DNA from: Pristionchus mayeri
Taxonomy: Eukaryota; Nematoda; Chromadorea; Rhabditida; Neodiplogasteridae
DNA: 64,000 nt
Assembly: GCA_036245805.1 (NCBI GenBank)
Contig: BTRK01000002.1
Coordinates: 5,018,689 to 5,082,688 of the forward strand
Direction: 5' to 3'
A program made the translations under genes and the position numbers. The stretch's first letter is position 1, and every line of letters begins with the position of its first letter. Positions 49,001-60,765 of the stretch are shown piece after piece. A model generated the notes under the pieces. That model was not told where the DNA came from and made no database searches. It saw only the letters and a program-made list of their open reading frames with translations.

Positions 49001-50580
49001 CTGAAAGAGGTCACTATGTCATATGAGAATTATGACGTCATGCCGCATTTGATAGATCAAAGGCGGCGTTACGTCATAGTTCTCATACGACTAAGTGCCC
49101 TCTGACAGAGCGGAGACTCTAGATTCTGCACGCTCTCTCGTCGGAGTAGGCTGTCATAGGAAATGGAAAATATGAGTCAATACTGTCTTTCAATATGCAC
49201 ATTGAAGGTCAGAGCGAGAGAGAGAGAGAGGAGGAGAGGGAGAAGGCATGAGGAGTATGCGGAAGTGATATTCACCATTCGGGAACCTCTCGAAGACAAC
49301 GTCGGGAAACAACGACCATTCATCCGCGAGGAATCCTACTGTGTTCCCCCTGAAAAGTGTACGATATTCAGTTTGGAATTTGAGATTAATATGGATAGAA
49401 TAAGGTAAACTCTAAAATCTGCCTCCTGTAAGGTTTGTGTTTCACTAATAATTCAAGAACCAGCCGAGGTAATCCAATTATTTGAAACCCGCATAGCCGA
49501 ATTATAAAAAAATGTATCTAACATGACAAAATGTATTTAGGTAATCAGTTTGTGGTTTGATATTGGTTTGGGATGATTAGGATATAGATTTGCAAATGTT
49601 CCACCAGTATAATTTATTTTTCACTCGTAATTCAAGAACATGTGCAGCCGGCAATCCCAATAGTCGATAGTTGCTATTGCCGGAAGGAACAAGTGTATGT
49701 AACATGACAATCAGGTCTCTAAACTTTCACTGTTACGAAAAAAACATGAGATAAAATTACGAAACTCTTTAGTCAATCTAATTCCCATAATCTCTCTCTG
49801 TCGACCACGGGAGAGCGTAGGCGAGCTGAAGAGTAACCTTGAATCCTCGTAGAGATAGGGATAGTTCCAGCCACCGAAGCCCAGAGAGGTGGATCGATGC
49901 ATGGGAGGAATACGGTAACGTGGGGATACTGTAGCCTTATCGAGATAGAACGGAAGAGGGTTAGATGCTTGCGCGGGTGCGTGAGAGAATCAGACCATTG
50001 TTTTCAAATTCAAAAAAAAACTTTGTAGAAAAGATTATCCTGATTACCATTGGAAGTCCAGCCCATCGGAAAGCTTCAAAGAGATGTTGTAGTATTGGTG
50101 GCGGGAGTGTACGAATTGATTGTTCCGATGCAGCCTTGCGATTAATATAATTTCCGGTACTCACATCCCACAGAGCGTTCCGGAAATTTTGCAGATCTGT
50201 AATGCTTTTGCTATCGACCTTCTACCGCCATCTCATTGTTGTTGACGAAGGTTAGTGGGAATATTGAGCCGTCGGGACACATACTCACCGGGTAGAAATG
50301 CAAATAGGCTTATACTGTTGAGGAAACCCTGTTTCTAGTACTAATCTAATATAGATTGAATCAGAATAATTCAAAAAAAGAATGCAATATCTAGTTACGG
50401 ATTGTAAATTTTATTCACAGCTGGACTTGCGATCTGCAGTGAATCTGGTTAGTTGTCATGGAAAAGAAAAGAATAAATCATTGTTGCCGATGCAGGCTGG
50501 TGAATATATAAATAGGCTATAGCCCGCACTCACCGGGTGTGTAGCAACAATATGGCAGTGCTTTAACCACAAAAATGTTA
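46081..50580 (-). CDS. tandem family copy B, unrecognised membrane-anchored protein
   Basis: Exon candidates in transcript order: one ending at 50534 (hydrophobic leader ending ALPYCCYTP) or an alternative ending at about 50287; 50210-50165 (KSITDLQNFRNALWD); about 49905-49838 (SLGFGGWNYPYLYEDSR); 49349 to about 49240 (GNTVGFLADEWSLFPDVVFE); 49000-48901 (INPQCEGVLQAVQHGRILTA); 48374-48332 (SSLFQLNSTVYYTA); 47591-47541 (LCDAPMPLVERPCTVD); about 47405-47344 (SIIAIPSNIPGLDRLSAQ); 47180-47085 (GHSYLFSRNFTSRREVERVN); 46757 to about 46720 (NYEDPLEEE); and about 46145-46084 (TIPGWIIAIIFVV). N-glycosylation sequons, Cys and a C-terminal TM suggest a secreted or cell-surface protein. Full phase checking failed at several junctions, and the last exons hit early stops, so this copy too may be partly damaged. 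Family unknown. Confidence 0.4.
47600..47670. mobile_element. CRE-type MITE, degraded
   Basis: AACTAGGTCGGATGAACTATGACGCC..TTTGATATATCAAATGACGTCACCTAGCGCCC. It lost part of the right arm. Confidence 0.6.
48212..48245. repeat. half CRE-type MITE
   Basis: GGCACTAGGTCGGATGAGAAC followed by ATGACGTCAT; the other arm is missing. Confidence 0.55.
49010..49101. mobile_element. CRE-type MITE
   Basis: Full palindrome with TGACGTCA and a TTTGATAGATCAAA centre. The flanks CTCTGAAA and CTCTGACA resemble an 8-bp duplication. Confidence 0.7.
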
Positions 50581-50641
50581 TCAACAACAAGAGATAGAGG
50601 AATCGAAGAGGGCTAGGAGCTGAAAGGGAATTCGTTGTTAG

Positions 50642-50724
50642 GCACCAGGTCGGATGACGTCATACCGTCTTTGATAAATCATCATCGACATGATGTCATA
50701 GTTTCCATCCGACGTAGTGCCCAT
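50642..50724. mobile_element. CRE-type MITE
   Basis: GGCACCAGGTCGGATGACGTCAT to CATCCGACGTAGTGCCC with a rearranged centre. Confidence 0.6.
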
Positions 50725-51855
50725 ACCCCTTCCTAGCACGCCTTCGGCGGGCGGCAACCGGGCTAGTCGATTTTTTCGATCTTTTTTGTTGTTTTTAACA
50801 CACACCTGCAAGCGCTGCAGATTGTTTTTCCATTCTCTTTATCCTCTAGCAAAAGGTCTGAAACATATCTCTCTTGATCGGTTCTAATTTTGTGGAAGAA
50901 CGAGGGTTTGTGTTTCAGACTTTCTAGATACGACCAGGAATGAGAACGGCTCTGATCTCTCGTCGGATTGTCAGTCAACAAACAATACATGGTTCGTGAT
51001 TAGAGCTCTTTACATTGCTGCTTTAGTTGTGTTTTGAAGCGAGTAATGCTGGATACCCGGCATGACACTGACGTTGCTCATTCTTACGCTTTCTCGTCTG
51101 ATCTGATCGATGGGATAACAACAATCGATGTAGCAAGAAAAGCTATCCGCTATGAAAAACACATTTCTGTCTATCACTCGTCGTTATTTTCTGCTCATAT
51201 GCGAGAACCAAATTTGTGTTACTTTACATATTTTGTTAATATTCAAATTTGATGCCAATCTCTTAGTTAGGAACTAATGGCCTTATGAAAATTTGGCAGA
51301 AATTCATCGCTCGGTTCTTGAGTTCTGATTAGCAATGCACATAGTGCACTACATGCAGCCTGGTCAAACCAATCGAGAAGATGCAAAATGAAGTAGACCA
51401 CGGTAATGAGCACACTCCAGAACCCCTTTCCACAAATTTTCTAAAAAGTGCTGTACCAGACCCTTCATCACATTGTTTTACTCACATTGTTGCGAAATGT
51501 ATGTTTCAAGCATTCCATATCTGCTCTACACTTCGGGTTCTTCTCAATTTCGAATCACCTTGGATTCTAAAATAAATTGAATTTCCGTTTCGCTGATCTC
51601 TATGTATTGAGTGTACAATGTACTAGCGAGAACGGAACCAGGTCGGATGAGAATTATGAGATCATGCAGCCTTTGATATATCAAAGCCGGTTTTCATTCG
51701 ACCTATTACCTCTCATGCACAATTTAGTAGTGAGAACAGTCGAAAAAACACTCTCGAAACGAACACTGTTCAGTATCTAGCACCGTATTTCAAAGAAGAC
51801 CGATCCCTTCCAAGTGGACGGAACTTTTGAGAGGGGAAAGTGAGAGTGTCTCACC
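50725..51855. other. spacer between tandem copies
   Basis: It repeats segments seen at 43680-44000 and 48060-48170 (for instance GTCTGAAACATATC..GATCGGTT), so it is duplicated non-coding array DNA. A degraded CRE-type MITE is at 51643-51708. Confidence 0.45.
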
Positions 51856-52470
51856 GGCAGGGAAAATATAGTGAAGAAGACGAGGTCGGCCGATACAATT
51901 TCCCCCGATCGATCAGCCTCGAAGACTTCGAATTTGAGATTAATATGTATAGAATAGGGTAAACTCTGAAAATCTGCCTCCTGTTCGTTTTGTGTTTCAC
52001 TGATGATTCAAGAGGATGAGCAGCCGAGGAAATCCAATACTTTGAATCCTGCATTTCCGCTTTATAAAATTTTTTATCTAACATGGCAAAACGTAGTCAG
52101 GAAATTGAGAGAATCCCTCAACAGCAGGGAAAATACAGTGAAGGAGACGAGGTCGGCCGATGCAATCTCCCCCGATCGATCCGCCTCGAAGACTTCAAAT
52201 TCGAGATTAATATGTATAGAATAGGGTAAACTCTGAAAATCTGCCTCCTGTTCGGTTTGTGTTTCACTGATGATCCAAGAGGATAAGCAGCCGAGGAAAT
52301 CCAATACTTTGAATCCTGCATTTCCGCTTTATAAAAAATTGTATCTAACATGGCAAAACGTAGTCAGGAAATTGAGAGAATCCCTCAACGGCAGGGAAAA
52401 TACAGTGAAGGAGACGAGGTCGGCCGATGCAATCTCACCCGATCGATCCGCCTCGAAGAATTCGAACTGA
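51856..52470. repeat. tandem duplication with period of about 267 bp
   Basis: Units begin at about 51856, 52123 and 52390 (the last partial), each with GCAGGGAAAATA..GTGAAG and CGAGGTCGGCCGAT. On the minus strand each unit carries an open stretch (EVFEADRSGEIASADLVSF) that looks like an exon of the tandem family, so an exon plus intron flank was multiplied locally. Confidence 0.75.
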
Positions 52471-52475
52471 AATTG

Positions 52476-52567
52476 GGGACACTACGTCGGATGAGAACAA
52501 TGACGTCATGCCGCCTTTGACATATCAAAGGCGGTATGACGACATAGTTCTCATACGACTTAGTGCA
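52476..52567. mobile_element. CRE-type MITE
   Basis: Nearly full palindrome, CGTCGGATGAGAACAATGACGTCATGCC with a TTTGACATATCAAA centre. Confidence 0.7.
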
Positions 52568-53800
52568 TTGGAATTAGAAAAATTTTCGGAGACTCTCCCG
52601 CTTTCGCGTGCTCTCTCGCCTCTCTGACCGCACATTATCCTCTATTTGCATGCTCTCTCGCTATAGCATCGAGGCAGCACCGGAAAATATGCGAGCATAG
52701 GGCCGAACCTTCATGCTATTCTGTCGGTTTGCGAGTTGTTCTTCTGTTATTCTATCGTACTTTTTCTGGTCTGAGAAGGAGCGCGAGAGAGCATAGAAAA
52801 GTGAGAGAGTGCGCATACCGCAGTATAGTAAACTGTAGAGCTGAATTGGAAGAGGGACGGTCTGCAGCGGTAACTTGACAAGATGAAGTGCTAAGAGAAA
52901 ACTAAAGTTCGATCAAGAATTCTGCAGAAAGAATTCTGCAGAAAGTAGAAAGGCACCGCGATATTGACGATCTGGTGCGCTTAATGATTGCCAATGAACG
53001 TTGATCAGGGAGGTAGGTGCATGGGAAATTAGGATAAACATTGGCAAGGATGTTAGCCACATCTTGGCGTGAAGGATGCAGATAGAAATCGTGAGAAGAT
53101 CGCACTCTGTCTTCAGATCTTCCAGCTTGTTAAGTAGAGATCACATGGAATCTAGAGGTTCTGAACTCTCTCCCTCCTTGTCTAGAACTTGTGCGACATT
53201 TTAGGCAAAGCACTCATATTCTTAATGATGGACACAAGATAGGGCTGCAAATGAGGACCAATCTCTCAATCTAATCTATTATTTGAAATGCGAGAGAGCA
53301 TGGAACTTGGAGAGAGTCAGAGAAAGAGGAGAACCAGAGTGGATTCAGGCTGCTTCCACTTCAGCAGTGAGGATCCTACCCCGCTGAACAGCCTGCAGAA
53401 CTCCGTCCCAATGGGGCAACTCTGAAAGAGTGAGTGAGTCAACACTCTATTTCAATATGCATATCGGAAAGAGAGAGAGAGAGAAAGAGAAAGATAAGGC
53501 ATGAGGAGCATGTGGACGTGATATCCACCATACGGGAACCGCTCGAAGACGACGTCGGGAAATGTCGTCCAGATATCGGCAAGAAATCCGACTGTGTTCC
53601 CACTGCGAGAGGTACGGTAGTCAGTTTGCGATTCGCGATTAATATGGAGAAAAAAGGATAAACTCTGAAAATCTGCCTCCTGTACGGTTTGTGTTTCACT
53701 AATAATCCAAGAGGATGAGCAGCCGAGGTAATCCCAATACTTTGTAGTTGCTGTTTTGCCGAAAGAACCAAATTATCTAACATGACAATCCGGCTTCTGA

Positions 53801-53892
53801 GGCACAAGGTCGGATGAGAACTATGACGTTATTTCGCATTTGATAGATCAAATACCGCATGACGTCATAGTTCTCATCCGACGTAGTACTCT
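53801..53892. mobile_element. CRE-type MITE
   Basis: AAGGTCGGATGAGAACTATGACG to CATAGTTCTCATCCGACGTA with a TTTGATAGATCAAA centre. Confidence 0.7.
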
Positions 53893-54256
53893 CTGAAAGA
53901 GTGGATACTCTCTTAATTCCGCACGCTCCCTCGCCTCTGAAGGTAGCGAGCTAGTGTAGATAATTGAGATCATCATTTCACCATTGTTGTGTATTGAGTA
54001 GGCGGGGCTTACGAATCCCCGACCGAGACAATTATCGATTTATCTGGCCCAAACCAACAAAATGTGCACTTTCTGAAAGCACAGTTCGAATGCACTCACG
54101 GTCCAGATTGATGCCCAATATGTCAGATTTCATAAATTTACCGAGGTCGTTTACCATTCCCTTCTTAGCACGAAATTGTCTGTTCATTCTGTTTCACTTA
54201 TCGTCAGTCAGATAGGCGAGAGAGTACACAGGATGAAGAGAGTCATCTCCTGTGAA

Positions 54257-54341
54257 GGCACTAGGTGAGAACGATGACATCATTCCGCTTTTGATATATC
54301 ATAGACCGCATGACGTCATAGTTCTCATTCGGACTAGTGCC
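54257..54341. mobile_element. CRE-type MITE with exact 8-bp target duplication
   Basis: The element is flanked by CCTGTGAA on both sides (54249-54256 and 54342-54349). It is the second clean case fixing the family's duplication length at 8 bp. Confidence 0.85.
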
Positions 54342-54770
54342 CCTGTGAATGAAGGAATAGCCCGACTGTCACTGCATTTCCACCCCTCTGGTAAGGTTTC
54401 TGATTCTCGTCGGTGATTTTGTCCTTTTCGCAGAACAAGAGATCATGGGAAAAGAAGAGAACGCGAGTGTGGAATTCCTCACCATACGGGAACCGCCCGA
54501 AGACGGCGTCGGGAAACGTCGACCAGACATCGGCGAGGAAGCCGACTGTGAAAGGGGTACGGTAGTCAGTTTGTGATTCGCGATTAATATGGAGAAAATA
54601 GGATAAACTCAGAAAATCTGCCTCCTGTATAATCTGTGTTTCACTCTTGATCCAAGAGCATGCGCAGCCGAGGAAATCCAATCATTCATTCATACGCTTG
54701 CCGTAATTGCAATATGGTCAGACATAATAATCCCACTACCTAAAGAAATGGTAAGTCTCAGTTATCGAAG

Positions 54771-56080
54771 GAAAGGTGTATTCAGAACATGCGACAGTCG
54801 CAATATTTATTGTATTTTTTCGTTCAGAAAAGGAAGGCGGTCAGCTCGCCTTCATACCATCCTCACAACAACAATCTCTACATTTCGAAAAAGTACTCTA
54901 TGCTCGTAATGACCACACGTAACGTTAATTTAATTTGATATTGCGGCAAATAGGCCTTATGTTATTCCGTTGACACTTCATTGCTTTGTCCACGCTCTTC
55001 CACTCTAGTTCATAGCCAATCTCATACGGAGAAGAGCTTCTTTATGCGACGAGATAATTCCTAAAATGATGCGTTGAACTAGCAGAATAAATTATTGGCA
55101 ATTTTAAGAATTGCTAAGAGCATGTTATCGCTGGTGGGTTGTATTACCAAGTAAGTAAGAATCATGATACTCGTAGTCACCAGGCGCTACTGAGCTGTGT
55201 GGATCATTTGGATCACTCAGATCGCACTTCGGAATGCAGTCATCCGAGGCGAGCCAGTGTTTACTGAAGTGCTAAAGTATGTTTCACTAGGCCGGATGAG
55301 GACTACTTCCCAAAATGATCACAGGCGTGAAAATTCCTCGCCACGCATAGTTCTCGTCCTATATAGCCCCGATTCGGTTAATGACTTCTCTAGCCTCACT
55401 GTTGCTTTATTATTAACCACCGGGGAGAGATCGGATTGTTATTTGGCTATCACTCGTTGATAAAGAGAAGTAGAAACTGAAATAAGACGGGACAGGAATT
55501 TAATTCCGTCCTTGATATATCCGGTTGTTCGATTCAGGCAAACTGGTAAATTGAGGTTACATCAAAATTCGATAAGGCGGAGTGTTTCACTTGGCTTCGA
55601 TATCAGCAATGTACGAAGAACAAAACAAATACAAACAAATAATAAATAGAAGCTGCACAAGGCTGTAACATATATTCTATTTTTTTGATAAATTAAATCA
55701 TGAAATTACACGCTTCATATTTTCTGCAGGGAATCTCAACGAGAACGCAGTGGTCGTTCAGCGCATCATTTTAGGAATTATCTCGTCGCATAAAGAAGCT
55801 CTTCTCCGTATGAGATTGGCAATGAACTAGAGTGGAAGAGCGTGGACAAAGCAATGAAGTGTCAACGGAATAACATAAGGCCTATTTGCCGCAATATCAA
55901 ATTAAATTAACGTTACGTGTGGTCATTACGAGCATAGAGTACTTTTTCGAAATGGCGAGATTGTTGTTGTGAGGATGGTACGAAGGCGAGCTGACCGCCT
56001 TGCTTCGATACCGCCTTCCTTTTCTGAACGAAAAATATAATAAATATTGCGATTATTGCATGTTCTGAGTACACCTTTCC
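54771..56080. repeat. 1.3 kb inverted duplication
   Basis: Left arm 54771-55085 and right arm 55762-56080 are inverse copies, with about 680 bp between. The arms differ by small indels, one a 16-bp deletion beside a GGCGGT repeat. Both arms keep a related small open frame. A degraded CRE-type MITE lies in the spacer near 55286-55370. Confidence 0.8.
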
Positions 56081-56119
56081 CTTTACACGCGATTTGGGCT
56101 GGAGCCGGCTTTTAGGCAT
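55913..56119 (-). CDS. small single-TM protein candidate
   Basis: A 68-residue frame from ATG at 56119: a basic N-terminus (MPKSRLQPKSRVKGK), one hydrophobic helix (AIIAIFIIFF) and a polar tail rich in Gln and Ser. The inverted partner (ending at 54922 on the plus strand) keeps the same C-terminal reading frame although it differs by two compensating indels, which hints at selection. No family is recognised. It could instead be an exon of the neighbouring array. Confidence 0.3.
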   Translation of the reverse strand: MPKSRLQPKSRVKGKVYSEHAIIAIFIIFFVQKRKAVSKQGGQLAFVPSSQQQSRHFEKVLYARNDHT

Positions 56120-59109
56120 TTTACGGTCTTCAATCCGGCTCTGTCATATTTCATTTCGTTTTTGAGCTACAAATACAGCAAAGAGCTCAAAATGTGCGAA
56201 AAATTATTCTAAGAAACTTTCATGTTGAGACCTAATCTGCACGAAGTAGCTGTCATGCTCAAAATATCGAAAAACTATCAGTAGATTCATTTAAAAAAAC
56301 ATACTCGGCTTAGGACCACTCGTTTCACCACTTTATGAACACAGATTCGGAAACTACATTCTCATATTAGTATAGGAAAAATAGTTTCCTGAATCGGTAG
56401 GGGTGTGAATACGTCGAAACAAGCTAAAGAAATGTGTTAAGTTCGCTAGATCGAAAATTTCAATCTCAAAATTCTGAGTCGTAATCACTCAGGAACATCT
56501 CTTTTTTTTCATAGTTTTCATATAAAGTGTCACTTTATTGAAAATGCTGTTGAAAAAACCGAAGATATCCAACTTTCACAAAAATCATATTTTTCACCTC
56601 TGATATCTCAAATTTACATGTTGCTAACTCATCATTTCGAAATCATTACATGCGCTGGCTATATAGAAGATATAGTATGCTTAGCCATGAGTAAAAATTT
56701 GTGGCACTGAGCACCTCCATTTCGCTGCTCGAACTTCTGATCCTCGAATATCGAAGATCGACAACGTTAGTGAAGTAAAAAAATACGTTTTGAAATGGAT
56801 ATTGTAAATTCAGATGATTTATACCGTTTCAGCTTTAAAGGATAGGTAAAATTATGAGTTCAATTTTCTTTCGAACCTGTGGAATTTTCCTGTGGGAGAA
56901 GTTGCCAGATTCTGTTCTCAGTCAGTTTTTTTCTGTATAGACTTCTTCAATAACAAAAAAAAAATTAATACATGATTTTGCTAACACATTTTATGTACTT
57001 GTTTGTAGACAATATTGCGACTCAAAAATGTTTCAATAATTGGAATTGCATCAGTGGGACTGGGCAACTTTAAGCGGTAGCGAGCAGAAAGTTCCTTTTT
57101 CGAAATGGTGGATTCGTGCTGCAAAGATGATTTGAGACAATCTGACCTTGACTTAGTGGATCCGTCTAAGTTGAAGGTGATAAAAATAATTAAGTGTGGC
57201 AACAAATCGATCGACTGGTTGGGGAGTTATTGATTTTGAGTTATTGATTTTTATGATCATCGAAAGAGTAGTATGATTGGCATTGGACTTTGTTCGGGAT
57301 AATAAGAATAGTCTGGAGCATGAAAATGACGGGAAGAAACTCAACGAGATTCACAAGGATTAAATCCTATTGACAGCCATTCGCATTTTGAGACATCTGG
57401 CGAGTGTTTAAGTGTGGAAGTCGCAATGCCTATTTTCATTACCTGCGAATATTATGTATTTTTGATGCATAGAATTTGAATGGAGGAGTAATAGCTTGAA
57501 TAGTGATTTTTTAAATTTGTAGCCACAAGAAGGGAGGTGTAATCGCAGACCCCGTGTACTCGCTATTATGCTGATCTGTGGTGGCTCAAATTCGCTGGGC
57601 GCAATGTAGGCTTGCGATTAGCTGAGGCGGACATGCATTGATAATTCTGTAAATCGCAAGAAGCACAGAATTGCTGAAAGTTTGTTTATTCAAGTGCTCA
57701 TGTGGCTTGCTGCATGTGAACCGCTCGATCCGTCAGATGTTACACGATCGGAGAGCAGTGAGTTGAGTAGTCAACCCATACGCAACCGTAAAAGGATGAA
57801 ATGGAATGAGCCATTTTGATGAGGCTCTTAATTCGGCAAAACAAACCGTTAAAATGTGTTTGAATATAGCAATTTCTCGAATTTACTCTGATCAACTAGT
57901 ATTCGTATTGGTCTCCATCCCACGCTCTTTCTCTTCGGCCAGATGAATGAGATTGGGGATGTCATGGCATCATGGATCTCATGGGATTTCCGATCAGTTT
58001 TGGTGCCTTCGGACTCAGGGTCTGGACTACAAGTTCACATACACAAGCGCCAAATATAGATTATAATTATTAGATTATTATTATTATATCGAATTTTTGT
58101 TAATGAAAGTATCACAATTATTTCTATTGAAAAATACCATGTTGTTGCAGCAGAGACAATAATCTCACCTTGCAACACCTAGAGGCTGATGCGGGACAGA
58201 GACGCGCATTGTGCGCAGTTGGGATGACCAAATTGATACGGATTGCCCATTTCGAAGCGACGCATGGCGCGCGATCATACGGATAATCCGAACTATCGGT
58301 TTTTTCTATCAGGATGATCCGTTCTGTTCTGATAATCAAAACCGTTTTATTGCATCGCGCGCGCGTTTTGGATAGTGGATGGAAAGTGGGCACTCAAAAT
58401 CGCCGCGACGTGCTTACACTTTCTAATGGATAATCCACTATCCGAACCGTATTGCCATCCCTAGCGCGCAGTAGGTTAGTATTGATATTTTTCTAAAAGG
58501 ATTCTTCGCAGGATTGCATCGTTTCAATGACTGAGAATATTAGGCATTCTTGAAGCATATAAGTTAACGGGGTGCTAGAAAATTGTTTTTGAAAAAAACC
58601 CTGATCGATTCTCACCAACATACCTTTTGATTCTTCCTCTACTCTACATAAAAGTTCTTCATAAAAATCTCTTAAAAATAGCTTTGTCCATGATTAATAA
58701 TATTAATATTAATTTAATATACTGCGACAGCTGCAGGAAAGTGGCTTTTTGTTGCTGCAAGTCGGACCTGCAGCAGAAAGTTCGAATGGAAATTCTTCGG
58801 CATATTGTGAGTTTTTGTTGTTAGAGTCATCAGTGTTTGTGTCGTTTCAAATTCTATAAATTTCCGCTGCATTTTAAGTGATGAAGTTATTTGTGTTTAT
58901 CGCAATTCAGATTGGATGATCATCAATGCACAATTGTTGTGCTCGCGGAGTACGATCAAATGATATTGGCACGACGAAGCCTACGTTTATGGCGTCAATC
59001 TTTATTTTTACTTTTCTGATCAAGCATTGGGCACTCCTTTTCAGTATATTATATTTACAATAATTGTTTGTGCAAGTATGGATAGCAAAGAGATCGAAAT
59101 CGGTGTCGG
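56120..59109. other. AT-rich stretch with no supported gene
   Basis: Minus-strand frames at 56981-57344 and a plus frame at 58627 lack support. It holds the hAT-like MITE listed separately and runs of (ATT)n near 58060-58090. Confidence 0.4.
58219..58463. mobile_element. hAT-like MITE with 8-bp duplication
   Basis: Ends TTGGGATGACC and GGCAATACGG-type inverse (..CATCCCTA). Flanks GTGCGCAG (58211-58218) and GCGCGCAG (58464-58471) match at 7 of 8. Related to 23616-23765. Confidence 0.65.
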
Positions 59110-59325
59110 ATCTGGTGAGATTCGCCTTTCGAGAATCTGAGAGTGTTTACGCTGCTTCCATCGGCCTTGCTGAACAGCCTGCAGAACCCTGTCACACTGG
59201 GGATTAGTGATCAATCGCCTGACTCTCTTCATTCCACGTGATCTCTCGGTGGATAGAGAGAGCGAGACAGCGCGTGGAATGGAGAGAGTCAGACCATTGC
59301 TCGGATTGGTGGAGCTCATCTCTGA
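59110..59325 (-). pseudogene. tandem family copy D, exon fragment split by a MITE
   Basis: EMSSTNPS (59325-59295) and NPQCDRVLQAVQQGR (59205-59160) equal one exon of copy B, but an inverted repeat with CTGACTCTCTTCATTCCACG ends (about 59212-59292) is inserted within it. No other exon of this copy is seen. Confidence 0.55.
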
Positions 59326-59348
59326 AATAGTGGAGACTCTCTCGATTT

Positions 59349-60254
59349 GCGAAGAGAACAGTTATACACTTAGTTAATCGAAATTGGCATGTTTACGGGC
59401 AATAGTGTAGTTATCGTTATCATGAAAAAACACTTTAAATTTGATTTTTTCCCGAAACATTGCAGATTCGGATTCCCCATGGCCGAATTGAGGTACCTAT
59501 GTAGTTCGTTTTCCGTATCTCGGGCCTCCACATGCCGCTTCTTAGTAGCAAGAATCGGAACTTCGATTTTTGAATAAAACATGCTTTGGTGCATATCTCA
59601 TCTCCAATTTATGCAAATGAGTAAAATGAGACCACTTTCGGATAGCTCTCGAGTAGCTCTACAACAATGACTAAGGGGTAAAAGACGGTGAAATTGACCG
59701 TTTTAGAGATCCAGCGCAACAAATCCAATTCAATGGATCACTGCGTGAGAAATAAAAATACAAAAAATCCAAAAAAATACGAGATGTCAATTGAATTGGG
59801 TATTTGCGCTGTATCTCGAAAACGGTCAACTTCATCGTGTTTTACCCCTTAGTCATTGTTGTAGATCTACTCGAGAGCTATCCGAAAGTGGTCTCATTTA
59901 ACTCTTTTGCATAAATTGGAGATGAGATATGGAGGGCCGAGATACGGAAAACGAACTACATAGGTACCTCAATTCGGCCATTGGGAATCCGAATCTGCAA
60001 TAAAATTCGTATCGTTAGGCGAAAAATTTCTGAAAAAATCGAATGTTTTTTCATGATAACTATAGGAAGATGAAACTTTTCCGCATATCGTAAGCATGTC
60101 TACGTGTAGACGAGTTCATTCCGCTTCGATTGGAAAAAAATCGCTCGTTGTAGCACAAAAAATTGACCGAGATACGGTCATTTCAAGCGGTAGGTCACTA
60201 TTGCCCGTAAACATGCAAATTTCGATGAACTACGTGTATAACTGTTCTCTTCGC
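59349..60254. mobile_element. 0.9 kb foldback element
   Basis: The arms are inverse over almost the full length, beginning GCGAAGAGAACAGTTATACAC. The centre lies near 59760. It directly flanks copy D. Confidence 0.8.
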
Positions 60255-60699
60255 CCTCACTCTGGCCAATCTTATTAGCGAAAATTATGAGCACTAAATA
60301 TCCTTCAAAGAATCCAGTCCCGGAATCTCGATTGCAAGATATTTGTCTTATTGTGGAAGCACTGGTTGCAATAAGCCGGAAAATAGTCAGTTCCGTTGAA
60401 GCAATTTGGAACGTAAATCTTTGAAACCCTGCATAAAAATAATGCTGCATCAAACATTAGTAATACATAAAATCGAAAAATCTTGAAAATCGAATATTTT
60501 AATATATGAAGGTATGGTTACTGTTCATAGACCTTATTCGACAATTGACAGGAGTTTTGAACAACATAAATTTATTAAAAGAAACAACAATTTGAAGTGG
60601 GGAGGAGGTCGATTCACAGATTGGGCATCGGCGCGTCATCGAATTCCTGCACATAAATATTGTCGAATTAGCTCTTTCAATTTTTCTAATCAGAATTAC

Positions 60700-60765
60700 C
60701 TCGTCGTCGTCGGCATCGATGACGATGGATGCTCTCCTCTCCTCTCCCGTGCCTCTGACAAGAGG
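60700..60765 (-). CDS. isolated exon candidate
   Basis: 66 bp between TTTGTTTCAG and GTAATT on the minus strand code PLVRGTGEERRASIVIDADD plus two acidic residues. Splice signals and an open phase-0 frame are good, but no partner exon is certain. It could belong to copy D. Confidence 0.3.

Larger units (their letters stand above)
52800..54690 (-). pseudogene. tandem family copy C plus an extra exon fragment
   Basis: In transcript order: 54580-54440 (TVGFLADVWSTFPDAVF), then 53620-53520 (NTVGFLADIWTTFPDVVFE), 53410-53350 (GVLQAVQRGRILTA), about 53100-53040 (FYLHPSRQDVANILANV) and about 52860-52815 (SLFQFSSTVYYTA). Exon order and spacing copy those of B. The first exon type occurs twice, so the region holds parts of two paralogs. 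No downstream TM exon is visible. The reading frames around QAVQRGR end in an early stop. Probably decayed. Confidence 0.4.

Noticed and set aside
4915..54341. Regularly spaced short repeats as a CRISPR array
   Set aside because: The repeats are palindromic MITEs, irregularly spaced with target duplications, in a eukaryotic genome.
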